Below, one piece after another: positions 24,799 to 32,172 of a stretch of DNA of 64,000 nucleotides. Below the pieces are notes generated by a model that saw only the letters and a list, made by a program, of their open reading frames with translations, ran no database searches and had not been told where the DNA came from. Both the position numbers and the translations under genes were made by a program. Numbering within the stretch: position 1 is the stretch's first letter; every line of letters begins with the position of its first letter. Origin of the DNA: Falsiroseomonas sp051433165 (GTDB lineage Bacteria; Pseudomonadota; Alphaproteobacteria; Acetobacterales; Acetobacteraceae); the NCBI RefSeq assembly GCF_051433165.1, contig NZ_JBHMFS010000004.1:186001-250000 (forward strand). Reading direction: 5' to 3'.

Positions 24799-25202
24799 CC
24801 CGTCCCGCCCTGAAACTGACCCAGGACGCCGCCCTGGCCCTGGTCCAGGCCGCCGCCGAGGCCGCCACCGCGATGGGCGTGCCGCAATGCATCGCCGTGG
24901 TGGATGAGGGCTGCAACCTGCTCGCCTTCCTGCGCATGGACGGCGCCCGCGTGCTGTCGATCGACAGCGCCCGCCGCAAGGCCGAGACCGCCGCCGCCAT
25001 GGGCAAGCCGAGCGGCAGCATGCATGAGGAGGTGGAAATCAAGCTCGCCATCGCCAGCGATGGCCGCATGACCAACCTCAAGGGCGGCCTGCCCATCATC
25101 ATCGAGGGTCAGGTCGTCGGCGGCATCGGCATTGGCTCCGGTACCGGCGACCAGGACCGGGAGATTGCGGCAGCCGCCATCGCCCGTCTCCTCGGCGCCT
25201 GA
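24789..25202 (+). CDS. GlcG/HbpS-like heme-degradation-fold protein
   Basis: 137-residue DUF336 (GlcG/HbpS/PduO-C) family protein, a small alpha/beta oligomer domain found beside many catabolic enzymes and sometimes binding heme or cobalamin. Seen: LTQDAALALVQAAAEAATAM, CIAVVDEGCNLLAFLRMDGA, SARRKAETAAAMGKPS and the glycine-rich GGLPIIIEGQVVGGIGIGS. It ends the hydantoinase operon, overlapping the previous stop by 10 bases. The role is probably accessory; no enzymatic motif is visible. Confidence 0.9.
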   Translation: MALTRPALKLTQDAALALVQAAAEAATAMGVPQCIAVVDEGCNLLAFLRMDGARVLSIDSARRKAETAAAMGKPSGSMHEEVEIKLAIASDGRMTNLKGGLPIIIEGQVVGGIGIGSGTGDQDREIAAAAIARLLGA

Positions 25203-25211
25203 TCCCGGGCT

Positions 25212-25964
25212 TCAGGCATAGGCGCGTTCGACCAGCGGGCCGGGTGGCGGGGCGGTGGCGATCTCGCGGATGATCTTGCGCTTCACGGCCGTCTCGAAGG
25301 CCTCGAAGCCCTCCGCCACCATCAGGAAGGCGCCGGGCCCGCCGATCACCTCGTCCCGGTAGTACGAATCGAGCGGCGGCATGCCCGCGGCCCGGGGCTG
25401 CGGCGACCGGTCGAGCACCGCCAGCCCGTTCAACACAATTCCCTTGGCCAACGCATCGGCGCGCGCATCGGCAACGGGGCGGCCGGAATTGCTGATGCCG
25501 TCACCGGAGATGTCCACCACCTTCCGCGTGCCCTCATAGCCCTGGCCGAACAGCCCGGCGGCGTAATCCATGGCACCTGATATGGACGTATAGAGCCAGG
25601 TGCGGCGCGGCGCGGCATCCAGCGCCTGCGCCAGCCCTTCTGCCGCGGCGGCGCCATCCACCCGCGTCCAGGGCACCAGCAATTCCTGGATGTGCCAGTC
25701 GGACCAGGTGAACAACGTCACCGCGATCTGGCCGAGCGGGCCGCCGGCGATGCCCTCGATCAGCTTCGGGTCGCGGAAGGCGGCGGCGTAGCCCCGGAAC
25801 TGCAGCTCCTGCTCCTGCTCATCGACGGAGCGGCTGACATCGACGGCCAGGACCAGTTCGATATCGACCGGCTCCATCGCCCGGGCCGGGGCAGGGCGCA
25901 GGATCAAGGGGGCGGCGAGCGCCCCGCTGATCAGGCCTCGCCGAGTGGGGGATCCGATCCTCAT
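25212..25964 (-). CDS. DUF1194 von Willebrand-A-like secreted protein
   Basis: 250-residue exported protein. It has a twin-arginine-type signal (TRRGLISGALAAPLILRPA, ending near ARA), then a vWA-like domain whose MIDAS motif DVSRSVDEQE (D-x-S-x-S) opens the mature protein. Further landmarks are TLFTWSDWHIQELLVPWTRV and VVDISGDGISNSGRPV. Family members are of unknown function; a metal-dependent protein-binding role is plausible. The ATG at 25964 follows AAGGAG by 10 bases and is preferred over the GTG at 25973, which would sit almost on top of the ribosome-binding site. It converges with the GlcG-like gene 9 bases away. Confidence 0.87.
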   Translation of the reverse strand: MRIGSPTRRGLISGALAAPLILRPAPARAMEPVDIELVLAVDVSRSVDEQEQELQFRGYAAAFRDPKLIEGIAGGPLGQIAVTLFTWSDWHIQELLVPWTRVDGAAAAEGLAQALDAAPRRTWLYTSISGAMDYAAGLFGQGYEGTRKVVDISGDGISNSGRPVADARADALAKGIVLNGLAVLDRSPQPRAAGMPPLDSYYRDEVIGGPGAFLMVAEGFEAFETAVKRKIIREIATAPPPGPLVERAYA

Positions 25965-26135
25965 GGTGCACACGCTCCTTCGCAGCCGTCATGGCCGTGT
26001 CTGAAGCGGTACTCCCGTTGGATTTCCTAGCGGTGAATGCTGCGGCGCAACATAAAAACTGCCGCATATTGAGGCTGTGCGGCTAGGGAATGAGCCATTG
26101 AAGGCCCGGGGCGCCGGTATTGCCTAATCCGCAGG

Positions 26136-26747
26136 CTATTCAGCCTTGAAGCGGGTTTCGCCGATGGCTGGGATGGCGTTGGCCCGGTCGCGCAGCGCCG
26201 CCAGCGCCGGGAAGCGGCCGGCGGCCAGCTCGGGCAGCACGATGTCGGCGAAATCCAGGCCGGCCACGGCCGTCACATCGGCCTGCGTCAGCTTCTCACC
26301 GCAAAGCCAGCCGTGCGATTCGGCCAGCCGGTCGAGCGCCGCGAAGGCCGCCTGGGCCTGGGCGGTTAGCTTCGCCTGGCCTTCGGCCCAGCGCAGCCCA
26401 TCCGGGCGACGGGTCTCGTAATAGGCGCCCACCACCTTTTCCGTCGCGCCGACGGCCAGCGCCACGGCGCGCAGCACGTCCCGCCGCGCAGCGCCGGAGC
26501 GTGGCACCAGGGCGCGTTCCGGGCCTGCCAGATCATCCAGCGCATCCAGGATGGCGGCGCTGTCCAGCAGCACCTCCCCATCCTCCATCACCAGGGCGGG
26601 CACGCGGCCCAGCGGGTTGAAGCCGCGGATTTCCTCCGCGTTCTGCGCCACGCTGAAGGGGCGCTGCGTGAAGCGCAGGCCCAGAAGGTTGAGACTGGCC
26701 GCGGTGCGGCGGACGAAGGGGGACAGATTGCGGCCGATGAGAATCAT
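26136..26747 (-). CDS. Glutathione S-transferase family protein
   Basis: 203-residue cytosolic GST. The thioredoxin-fold N-domain has the active-site Ser region LIGRNLSPFVRRTA, the cis-Pro GRVPALVMEDGEVLLDSAAIL (residues about 45-70) and an all-helical C-domain with LCGEKLTQADVTAVAGLDFA. This is the form widespread in alphaproteobacteria; the substrate is not predictable. The ATG at 26747 gives the canonical MILIGRNLSPF start; 48 extra upstream bases are open but overlap a terminator-rich intergenic stretch. Confidence 0.92.
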   Translation of the reverse strand: MILIGRNLSPFVRRTAASLNLLGLRFTQRPFSVAQNAEEIRGFNPLGRVPALVMEDGEVLLDSAAILDALDDLAGPERALVPRSGAARRDVLRAVALAVGATEKVVGAYYETRRPDGLRWAEGQAKLTAQAQAAFAALDRLAESHGWLCGEKLTQADVTAVAGLDFADIVLPELAAGRFPALAALRDRANAIPAIGETRFKAE

Positions 26748-26792
26748 GCGCGCAGACTTCCCCGGACCACGCCAAAAGAAAAGAGGCACGGG

Positions 26793-26824
26793 CAAAAGAA
26801 AAGGGGGTGCCTTGCGGCACCCCC
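26793..26824 (-). terminator. Rho-independent terminator after the OmpA-family gene
   Basis: On the minus strand GGGGGTGCC, loop GCAA, GGCACCCCC (stem 26803-26811 with 26816-26824) is followed by TTTTCTTTT. A 9-bp GC-rich stem with a GNRA tetraloop and U-tract is a textbook terminator, 30 bases past the OmpA stop. Confidence 0.92.
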
Positions 26825-26855
26825 CGTTCCGGTCGCTGTGTCGGGAAGCCTGCGA

Positions 26856-27932
26856 TCAGCGCAGGACGATCTCGACGCGGCGGTTCTGCGGCTCGCGAAC
26901 GCCGTCGGCGGTCGGAACCAGCGGGCGGCTCTCGCCGAAGGCCTGGATGGCCATCGCGGCGCGCGGCACGCCACGGCGCTCGAGCTCGGCAGCCACGGCG
27001 GCGGCGCGGCGCTCGGACAGGCGCTGGTTGTACTGCGGCGAGCCCGAACGGTCGGCGTGGCCGGAGACCTCGATGCGGGTCGAGCCGACGCCCTGGCTGT
27101 TCGTCGCGGCCTCACCGATGATCTGGCGGGCACGGTCCGTCAGGTCGGCGCGGTCGAAGTCGAAGAACACCAGGTAGGTGCGGGCAACGGCCGGAGCGGC
27201 GGCCGGGGCCGGGGCCGGGGCCACGACCGGCGGCGGCGGCGTCACGCCAAAGGCGTAGCGCAGGCCGATCAGCAGGCTGTGGTTGAAGTTGTCCATTTCC
27301 GCATTGCCGGGCGCGGAGAAGTCACGACGGGCGCCGACTTCATTGTCGAGCGTGCCCATGAAGCGGTATTCTGTGGTGACGGCGAGGCCCGGGATTTCCG
27401 CGACGTTGAAGGCGAGGCCGGCGATCGCCTGATAGGCGAAGCGGCCGTCGGTGCCGTTCATGCTGATGGTGCCGGGGACGCCGACGTTGCCGCGGATGTC
27501 GTTGTCGACCCACTGGTAGCCGGCGCCGACGCCGATATATGGCGTCAGCGGGATGCTCGGGCCCAGGTCGAAATCATACAGCGCATTCGCCATCACGCCG
27601 TAGGTGGCGACGCTGCCCAGCGTGCGGTTGTTGGAGGGCAGGCCGAAGCCGCTCACCTTGTCCACATCGTTGTTGCGGTACGAACCCTCGATCTCGGCGC
27701 GAATGCCGTTGCCGAAGCCGTAGCCAAGGCTGAGCGTCCCGACAAAGCCGTACTTGAACTCGGTGGTGCCGCCACGCGGGCCGAGCATGTTGTTGGACAG
27801 CGTCGCGTCCGAATTCTGGCGCAGGTTGGCGCCGACGCCGGCGCCGACATAAATGCCGCTGATCGGCTGGGCGTTCGCCGCGAGCGGCAGGGCCAGCACC
27901 GTTGCGGCCAGAAGAATCTTCCTCAGGCTCAT
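26856..27932 (-). CDS. OmpA family outer-membrane protein
   Basis: 358-residue protein: Sec signal (MSLRKILLAATVLALPLAAN, cleaved after ANA), an eight-strand OmpA-like barrel (about residues 25-225), a proline/alanine hinge (PPPPVVAPAPAPAAAPA), and a C-terminal peptidoglycan-binding OmpA domain. The domain includes YLVFFDFDRADLT, VSGHADRSGSPQYNQRLSER (binding Asp and Arg) and FGESRPLVPTADGVREPQNR. It links the outer membrane to the wall. The ATG at 27932 has GAGGAG 8 bases upstream. A strong terminator follows, so it is monocistronic, as expected for an abundant porin-like protein. Confidence 0.95.
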   Translation of the reverse strand: MSLRKILLAATVLALPLAANAQPISGIYVGAGVGANLRQNSDATLSNNMLGPRGGTTEFKYGFVGTLSLGYGFGNGIRAEIEGSYRNNDVDKVSGFGLPSNNRTLGSVATYGVMANALYDFDLGPSIPLTPYIGVGAGYQWVDNDIRGNVGVPGTISMNGTDGRFAYQAIAGLAFNVAEIPGLAVTTEYRFMGTLDNEVGARRDFSAPGNAEMDNFNHSLLIGLRYAFGVTPPPPVVAPAPAPAAAPAVARTYLVFFDFDRADLTDRARQIIGEAATNSQGVGSTRIEVSGHADRSGSPQYNQRLSERRAAAVAAELERRGVPRAAMAIQAFGESRPLVPTADGVREPQNRRVEIVLR

Positions 27933-28111
27933 GACAATCTCCTCAAAGACAAAACCGACACCGTCTGGCGTGGGTCTGTGCCGGATTGGCTCAACCCCCG
28001 CAACGCCTAGTGCATAGCCGACTTCTACACCGATTTGTGCGATCAAACACCCTAACACACCCACTTCCCGATACTGTGACCACAACAGCACACGGGTGTG
28101 TGGCTTCTTCA

Positions 28112-29239
28112 TCACAGTGGAGCAAGAAGCTCGGCATCCGGTGTGTTGCGGAGGGTGCCAGGCGGCAGCAGCCGAGTCGCGTGACCCAGTTTCCGGCCAG
28201 CCCGCGCTTCCGCCTTGCCATACAGGTGCAGTGCGACATCCGGCGCTGCGGCCAGTGCCGGCCAGGCGGCGAAGCTCTCGGGACCTACCAGGTTCTTCAT
28301 CACCGCATCGGCGTGACGCCCAGGTTCCGGCAGCGGCAACCCGGCGACGGCACGCATGTGCAGCTCGAACTGGCCGTGGTGGCAGGCATCCATGGTCCAG
28401 TGCCCGGAATTATGCGGTCGCGGCGCCATTTCATTGGCCAGCAGCGTGCCATCCGGCAGCAGGAACAGCTCCAGCGCCAGCACGCCCACCAGCTCCAGCG
28501 CCGCGGCCAGCGCCGCGACATGGGCGCGGGCCTGGAGCGCCACCGGGTCCGGCACCATCGCAGGGGCGAAGCTCAGATCCAGGATGTGGTGGGCGTGGCG
28601 ATTCTCGACCGCGTCGAAGGTCACCACCTGCCCATCCAGGCCGCGGGCCGCGATGGCCGAGACCTCCTTCGCGAAGGGGATGAAGGCCTCCAGGATCAGC
28701 GGGCGCGGCGCCAAGCGGGCGAAGGCCTCCGCCGCATCGCCGGGCGCGCGCAACACGGCCTGGCCGCGGCCGTCATAGCCCATACGGGTGGTCTTCAGCA
28801 CCGCGGGCAGGCCGAGATCGGCGATGCCGGCCTCCAGCTCCGCCAGGCTGTGCACCGCGCGCCAGGGGCCGACCGGGATGCCCGCCTGTTCGAAGAAGCG
28901 CTTCTCCGCGATGCGGTCCTGGCCGATTCGCAGCGCCGCGACGCCGGGGCGGCAGGGCACCAGCGGCGCGATCGCATCCAGCGTGGCGGCGGGCACATTC
29001 TCGAACTCGAAGGTCACCACATCCACCGCCGCGGCGAAGGCGGCCAGTGCGGCTTCGTCCGTATAGGCGGCAATGGTGCGGGCGGCGGCCACCTGCATGC
29101 CGGGGCTGTCATCCTCCGGTGCGAAGACATGGCAGCGATAGCCGAGTGCCGCGGCGGCCAGCGCCGACATGCGGCCAAGCTGCCCACCGCCGAGGATGCC
29201 GATGGTGGAGCCAGGTGGGAGTGGGGCGGTGTGGGTCAA
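28112..29239 (-). CDS. purK: 5-(carboxyamino)imidazole ribonucleotide synthase PurK
   Basis: 375-residue ATP-grasp enzyme converting AIR, bicarbonate and ATP to N5-CAIR in purine synthesis. Seen: N-terminal GILGGGQLGRMSALAA, FEFENVPAATLDAI, the ATP-grasp lysine region LPAVLKTTRMGYDGRGQAVL, the metal-binding NEMAPRPHNSGHWTMDAC, and the C-terminal LYGKAEARAGRKLGHAT. The ATG at 29239 overlaps the purE stop (ATGA), so the pair is translationally coupled. Motifs and length are normal. Confidence 0.97.
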   Translation of the reverse strand: MTHTAPLPPGSTIGILGGGQLGRMSALAAAALGYRCHVFAPEDDSPGMQVAAARTIAAYTDEAALAAFAAAVDVVTFEFENVPAATLDAIAPLVPCRPGVAALRIGQDRIAEKRFFEQAGIPVGPWRAVHSLAELEAGIADLGLPAVLKTTRMGYDGRGQAVLRAPGDAAEAFARLAPRPLILEAFIPFAKEVSAIAARGLDGQVVTFDAVENRHAHHILDLSFAPAMVPDPVALQARAHVAALAAALELVGVLALELFLLPDGTLLANEMAPRPHNSGHWTMDACHHGQFELHMRAVAGLPLPEPGRHADAVMKNLVGPESFAAWPALAAAPDVALHLYGKAEARAGRKLGHATRLLPPGTLRNTPDAELLAPL

Positions 29240-29733
29240 ATCGGCGACTCCGCCACCGAGTCGGTCTGGGCCGCGCGGAACGCCGCCAGCCGCGCGGCCA
29301 GGGCAGGGTCCTCCAGCGCCAGGATGGCGGCGGCCAGCAGGCCGGCATTGATGGCGCCGGCCTTGCCGATGGCCAGCGTACCCACCGGAATGCCGCCGGG
29401 CATCTGGACGATGGACATCAGGCTATCCATGCCCTTCAGCGCGTGGCTTTCAACCGGCACGCCGAGTACCGGCAGCGCGGTGAGGGAGGCGACCATGCCG
29501 GGCAGCGCCGCGGCCCCGCCGGCGCCGGCGATCAGCACCTTCAGCCCACGCCCTGAAGCGGCTTTCGCATAGTCATACATGCGGGTGGGGGTGCGGTGGG
29601 CGGAGACCACCCGTGTTTCATGCGGCACATCCAGCCGGGTCAGGATCTCCGCCGCATGGCGCATCGTCTCCCAATCCGAGGTGCTGCCCATGATCACGCC
29701 CACGCGCGGTTGCGGGGGGTTCACTTCGCTCAT
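29236..29733 (-). CDS. purE: N5-carboxyaminoimidazole ribonucleotide mutase PurE
   Basis: 165-residue class I PurE, which moves the carboxyl group of N5-CAIR to give CAIR directly after PurK. The signature GVIMGSTSDWETMRHAAE (residues 12-29), the second loop VVSAHRTPTRMYDYA, and IAGAGGAAALPGMVAS with VPVESHALKGMDSL are all intact. It is the upstream partner of purK (4-base overlap) and lies 37 bases after a YdcH-family gene, an arrangement often seen in alphaproteobacteria. Confidence 0.97.
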   Translation of the reverse strand: MSEVNPPQPRVGVIMGSTSDWETMRHAAEILTRLDVPHETRVVSAHRTPTRMYDYAKAASGRGLKVLIAGAGGAAALPGMVASLTALPVLGVPVESHALKGMDSLMSIVQMPGGIPVGTLAIGKAGAINAGLLAAAILALEDPALAARLAAFRAAQTDSVAESPI

Positions 29734-29770
29734 CGTTACCTCGGCAGTAGGGCGGTTCGGTCTGGCAGGT

Positions 29771-29971
29771 TCAGGCGATGATGTCAGGGACCAGCTGGCT
29801 TTCCAGCCAGGCGATCTCGTCCTTCAGCTTGAGTTTGCGCTTTTTCAGGCGCTGCAATTGCAGGGCATCGGTCCCGGCCTCATCGAGGCGGGCGATCACG
29901 GTATCCAGGTCCCGGTGCTCGCTGCGCAGTTCGTGCAGACGGCGGAGGAGGCTGTCGCGGTCGGCCTGCAT
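29771..29971 (-). CDS. YdcH family (DUF465) small helical protein
   Basis: 66-residue protein that should form a two-helix hairpin/coiled coil: RDSLLRRLHELRSEHRDLDT, then LQRLKKRKLKLKDEIAWLE. The second block is the YdcH family hallmark. Function is unknown across the family. It probably heads the purEK transcript. The ATG at 29971 is chosen as the first Met of the family-like region; upstream open frame is compositionally unlike it. A second family member is divergently encoded at 30175. Confidence 0.86.
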   Translation of the reverse strand: MQADRDSLLRRLHELRSEHRDLDTVIARLDEAGTDALQLQRLKKRKLKLKDEIAWLESQLVPDIIA

Positions 29972-30174
29972 GCGCCCCCGAATATGACGGTTGGATGTCT
30001 CAAACTTGGCGCTGGAAAGCGCCGCCCACCCGCATAACATGACATCTGCGGGCGCAGAAGGGACGGTTGCGCGCCCGGGGCCGGTTCCGCCGCCTGAATC
30101 CCCATGCGGTGCCCGCCCCCTGGCGTGGATCGTGCCGCCGCTGCCCCGCAAGGCAACGGACAAGGATGATTTGC

Positions 30175-30351
30175 ATGGCCGAGGCTGCCCGTATCCGCTC
30201 CCTTGAGGCGCGGCATGCCACGCTGGAAACGCGAATCGCGGAGGAAGGCGGGCGACCGCGCCCCGATGATCTGGCGCTGATGCGCCTGAAGCGCGAAAAA
30301 TTGCGCCTCAAGGAGGAGATGGAGAAGCTGAAGGGCGCCTTGGTCCACTAG
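30175..30351 (+). CDS. YdcH family (DUF465) small helical protein
   Basis: 58-residue second YdcH-type protein: RIRSLEARHATLETRIAEE, RPRPDDLALMRLKREKLRLK, EEMEKLKGAL. Highly charged and predicted to be entirely coiled coil. The ATG at 30175 follows AAGGA by 8 bases, which decides it over earlier in-frame codons. The product is unrelated in order but similar in pattern to its divergent neighbour at 29771, and the two may be ancient duplicates. Function unknown. Confidence 0.84.
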   Translation: MAEAARIRSLEARHATLETRIAEEGGRPRPDDLALMRLKREKLRLKEEMEKLKGALVH

Positions 30352-30368
30352 AACCGCGCCCGCAACCT

Positions 30369-30397
30369 CCTCCCGCGGCCAGGAGGGCCGCGGGAGG
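30369..30397. terminator. 12-bp GC-rich hairpin, bidirectional terminator candidate
   Basis: CCTCCCGCGGCC, loop AGGAG, GGCCGCGGGAGG between the convergent YdcH gene and trcR. The stem is perfect but lacks a T-run on either strand, so termination would be weak or factor-assisted. Confidence 0.6.
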
Positions 30398-30418
30398 ATG
30401 GCTTGGCGAAAGCCTGCC

Positions 30419-30988
30419 TCAGGCGGCCGCGTCGTCCAGCGGCTGCGGCGGGGCGACGGGGCCACCGGCCCGGTCATTGGCGGTGCCGACCGCCTCATTC
30501 AACGAGGTCTGCGTGCAGAGGCCCAGGGTCACCGGATCCCGCGGCTTGATGTTCGCGGTGTTCGGATGGGTCTTGTCCCGCACCTTGCCAATGGTTTCCT
30601 TGGTGGTGGCCAGCAGCTTCACGATCTGCGGGTCCGACAGCTGCGGGTAGTTCCGCAGCAGCCAGGCGATCGCATCCGGCCGCTCCGTCCGCTTCGCCAC
30701 CGGAATGTAGCGGGCGCCCTTGTTGCGCTGCTTGAGCAGCGGCGTGGCGCGTTCCGTCAGCACCAGGCGCGCGGCCGGGTTGGCCTCGCAGCGGATGATT
30801 TCCTCCCGCGTCAACTGGTCGTTCGCGACCGGATCGTAGCCGACGATGCCCTGCGCCACCTCGCCATCCGCGATCGCCTGGACTTCCAGCGGGTGCATGC
30901 CGACAAATTCGGCGATCTGCTCGAAGGAGAGCGACGTCTTTTCGATCAGCCACACCGCGGTGGCCTTCGGCATCAGGGGCGTCTTCAT
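30419..30988 (-). CDS. trcR: Cell-cycle transcriptional regulator TrcR (DUF1013)
   Basis: 189-residue protein of the DUF1013 family, a small alphaproteobacterial group including TrcR, which associates with RNA polymerase and cell-cycle transcription. The N-terminus LMPKATAVWLIEKTSLSFEQ and IAEFVGMHPLEVQAIADGEV reads as a helix-turn-helix-like region. KRTERPDAIAWLLRNYPQLS, TKETIGKVRDKTHPNTANIK and DPVTLGLCTQTSLNEAV are near-invariant family blocks. Length is normal. This is one of the better taxonomic markers in the window. It is transcribed away from DUF1192, with a 240-base shared upstream region. Confidence 0.95.
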   Translation of the reverse strand: MKTPLMPKATAVWLIEKTSLSFEQIAEFVGMHPLEVQAIADGEVAQGIVGYDPVANDQLTREEIIRCEANPAARLVLTERATPLLKQRNKGARYIPVAKRTERPDAIAWLLRNYPQLSDPQIVKLLATTKETIGKVRDKTHPNTANIKPRDPVTLGLCTQTSLNEAVGTANDRAGGPVAPPQPLDDAAA

Positions 30989-31228
30989 GATGGGACCCTT
31001 AGAGCCGCTTCACCCTGCCCGGGGCACGATGAACCGCCTACAGCTTGTTGTTACATCGCAGTTTTCGAGTCGTCCGGCAAAGCCGCAAGGCTGGAAAATG
31101 CTTCAGGTGGTTTGGCCCGCGACCCGGGCAGCCAACCGTACCGCCAGGGGCGCCCGCGCCTCGTTGCTTCGGATATAGAGAGCGGCCGAGGCCGGGTCAA
31201 AGCCTTGAGGACAGGAGAAAGGGCCAGA

Positions 31229-31420
31229 ATGATGATGGAGGAGGAGGGGCCGCGCCCCACCGCGCGCTTCACCCGGCCGGTGATGGATCGCTGGGACGTG
31301 GACGAGCTGCGCGCCTATATCGCCGAGTTGCAGGTGGAGATCGCCCGCGCGGAGGCCGAGATCGGCAAGCGCCAAGCCGGACGCGCCGCGGCGGATATAT
31401 TCTTCAAGGCGCCGCGCTGA
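31229..31420 (+). CDS. DUF1192 family small protein
   Basis: 63-residue alphaproteobacterial protein. The family core is DRWDVDELRAYIAELQVEIA and RAEAEIGKRQAGRAAADIFF, ending KAPR; it should form one amphipathic helix/coiled coil. Three consecutive ATG codons (31229, 31232, 31235) could all serve; AGGAGA lies about 10 bases before the first. Function unknown. The stop is followed immediately by a strong hairpin. Confidence 0.86.
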   Translation: MMMEEEGPRPTARFTRPVMDRWDVDELRAYIAELQVEIARAEAEIGKRQAGRAAADIFFKAPR

Positions 31421-31429
31421 GATGCGAAA

Positions 31430-31455
31430 GGGCCGGCGGATCGCTCCGCCGGCCC
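31430..31455. terminator. 11-bp hairpin between DUF1192 and ibpA
   Basis: GGGCCGGCGGA, loop TCGC, TCCGCCGGCCC is a perfect stem between convergent genes. The minus-strand side continues TTTCGC, giving a short U-tract for ibpA; the plus side continues GGTTTG. It probably serves both genes. Confidence 0.75.
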
Positions 31456-31463
31456 GGTTTGCC

Positions 31464-31943
31464 TCAGGCTGCGCGGGCCTGCGGCGCCTCATTTTCCAGC
31501 ACGCGCTGGGTCTTCGGCGCCTGGATCTCGATCCGGCGCGGCTTCAGCGCCTCCGGCACCTGGCGCTTCAGCGCCACATGCAGCAGGCCGTGTTCGAGCT
31601 GCGCACCCTCGATGACGATGTGGTCGGCGAGGACGAAGCGACGCTCGAAGGCCCGGCCGGCGATGCCGCGGTATAGCACCCGGCCATTATCCTGGGCGGT
31701 GGAGGCGGGGGCGGCCTTGCCGGCGATGGTCAGCGTGTTGTCATGCGCCGTGACCTCGATGTCGTCCGGGCCGAAGCCGGCGACGGCCATGGTCAGCACA
31801 TAGCTGTCCTCGGCGGTCTTTTCGATGTTGTAGGGCGGGTAGCTGGGCCCGTCCGCCGCCGCACGGGCGGATTCCGCCAGTCGGGCCATGCGGTCGAAGC
31901 CGATGGCGGAGCGGAACAGGGGAGAGAAGTCGAGAGCGTTCAC
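31464..31943 (-). CDS. ibpA: Small heat shock protein, Hsp20/IbpA type
   Basis: 159-residue alpha-crystallin-domain chaperone that holds unfolding proteins for refolding. The N-terminus NALDFSPLFRSAIGFDRMAR matches IbpA closely; YPPYNIEKTAEDSYVLTMAV opens the alpha-crystallin domain, with VLYRGIAGRAFERRFVLADH, the G-x-L pair GLLHVAL, and PRRIEI near the end. The GTG start at 31943 is fixed by AGGAGG seven bases upstream; that Shine-Dalgarno lies inside a ROSE-like hairpin (31948-31969). A heat-shock promoter candidate lies at 32068-32096. The gene should be induced both transcriptionally and translationally by heat. Confidence 0.95.
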   Translation of the reverse strand: MNALDFSPLFRSAIGFDRMARLAESARAAADGPSYPPYNIEKTAEDSYVLTMAVAGFGPDDIEVTAHDNTLTIAGKAAPASTAQDNGRVLYRGIAGRAFERRFVLADHIVIEGAQLEHGLLHVALKRQVPEALKPRRIEIQAPKTQRVLENEAPQARAA

Positions 31944-31947
31944 GGAA

Positions 31948-31969
31948 GACCTCCTGCGATAGCAAGGTC
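31948..31969 (-). promoter_or_regulatory. ROSE-type RNA thermometer hairpin of ibpA
   Basis: On the minus strand GACCTTGCT, loop ATCGC, AGGAGGTC folds into a stem in which the Shine-Dalgarno AGGAGG pairs with CCTT-G-CT, leaving the G of TTGCT bulged. The U(U/C)GCU element facing the ribosome site with a bulged G is the defining feature of ROSE elements in front of alphaproteobacterial small heat-shock genes. The GTG start follows after TTCC. Further hairpins upstream (around 31975-32030) fit the multi-stem ROSE leader. Confidence 0.8.
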
Positions 31970-32067
31970 GTTGCACGGCGGATTTCCGTCTATTGCCCCC
32001 GCCAGGCGGGCGGCATCGTCCGGGATCCACGCCGTCGGCCCCGATCGGGCACCGCCGGCAGCGCAGG

Positions 32068-32096
32068 AATTGGTGAAACGGCCGAGCGGGTTCAAG
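32068..32096 (-). promoter_or_regulatory. Candidate sigma-32 promoter of ibpA
   Basis: Minus strand: CTTGAA (32091-32096), 15 bases, then CACCAATT (32068-32075), compared with the heat-shock consensus CTTGAAA...CCCCATNT. The predicted 5' leader to the GTG is about 115-120 bases, the length expected for a ROSE leader. Confidence 0.55.
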
Positions 32097-32111
32097 AGGG
32101 GCCCAAACGCG

Positions 32112-32143
32112 AAAAAGCGCGCCCCGGAGACCCCGGGGCGCGC
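32112..32143 (-). terminator. Rho-independent terminator of rpmE
   Basis: Minus strand: GCGCGCCCCGG, loop GGTCT, CCGGGGCGCGC, then TTTTT. An 11-bp GC stem with a U5 tail, 30 bases past the rpmE stop, and just upstream of the ibpA promoter. Confidence 0.92.
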
Positions 32144-32172
32144 CCTTTCTGAACCCTGTAATCCGCGCCGGA

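Noticed and set aside
28054..28102. ACACACCC...GGGTGTGT inverted repeat between purK and the OmpA-family gene
   Set aside because: The arms are separated by more than 30 bases and no U-run follows; too weak to call a terminator or operator.
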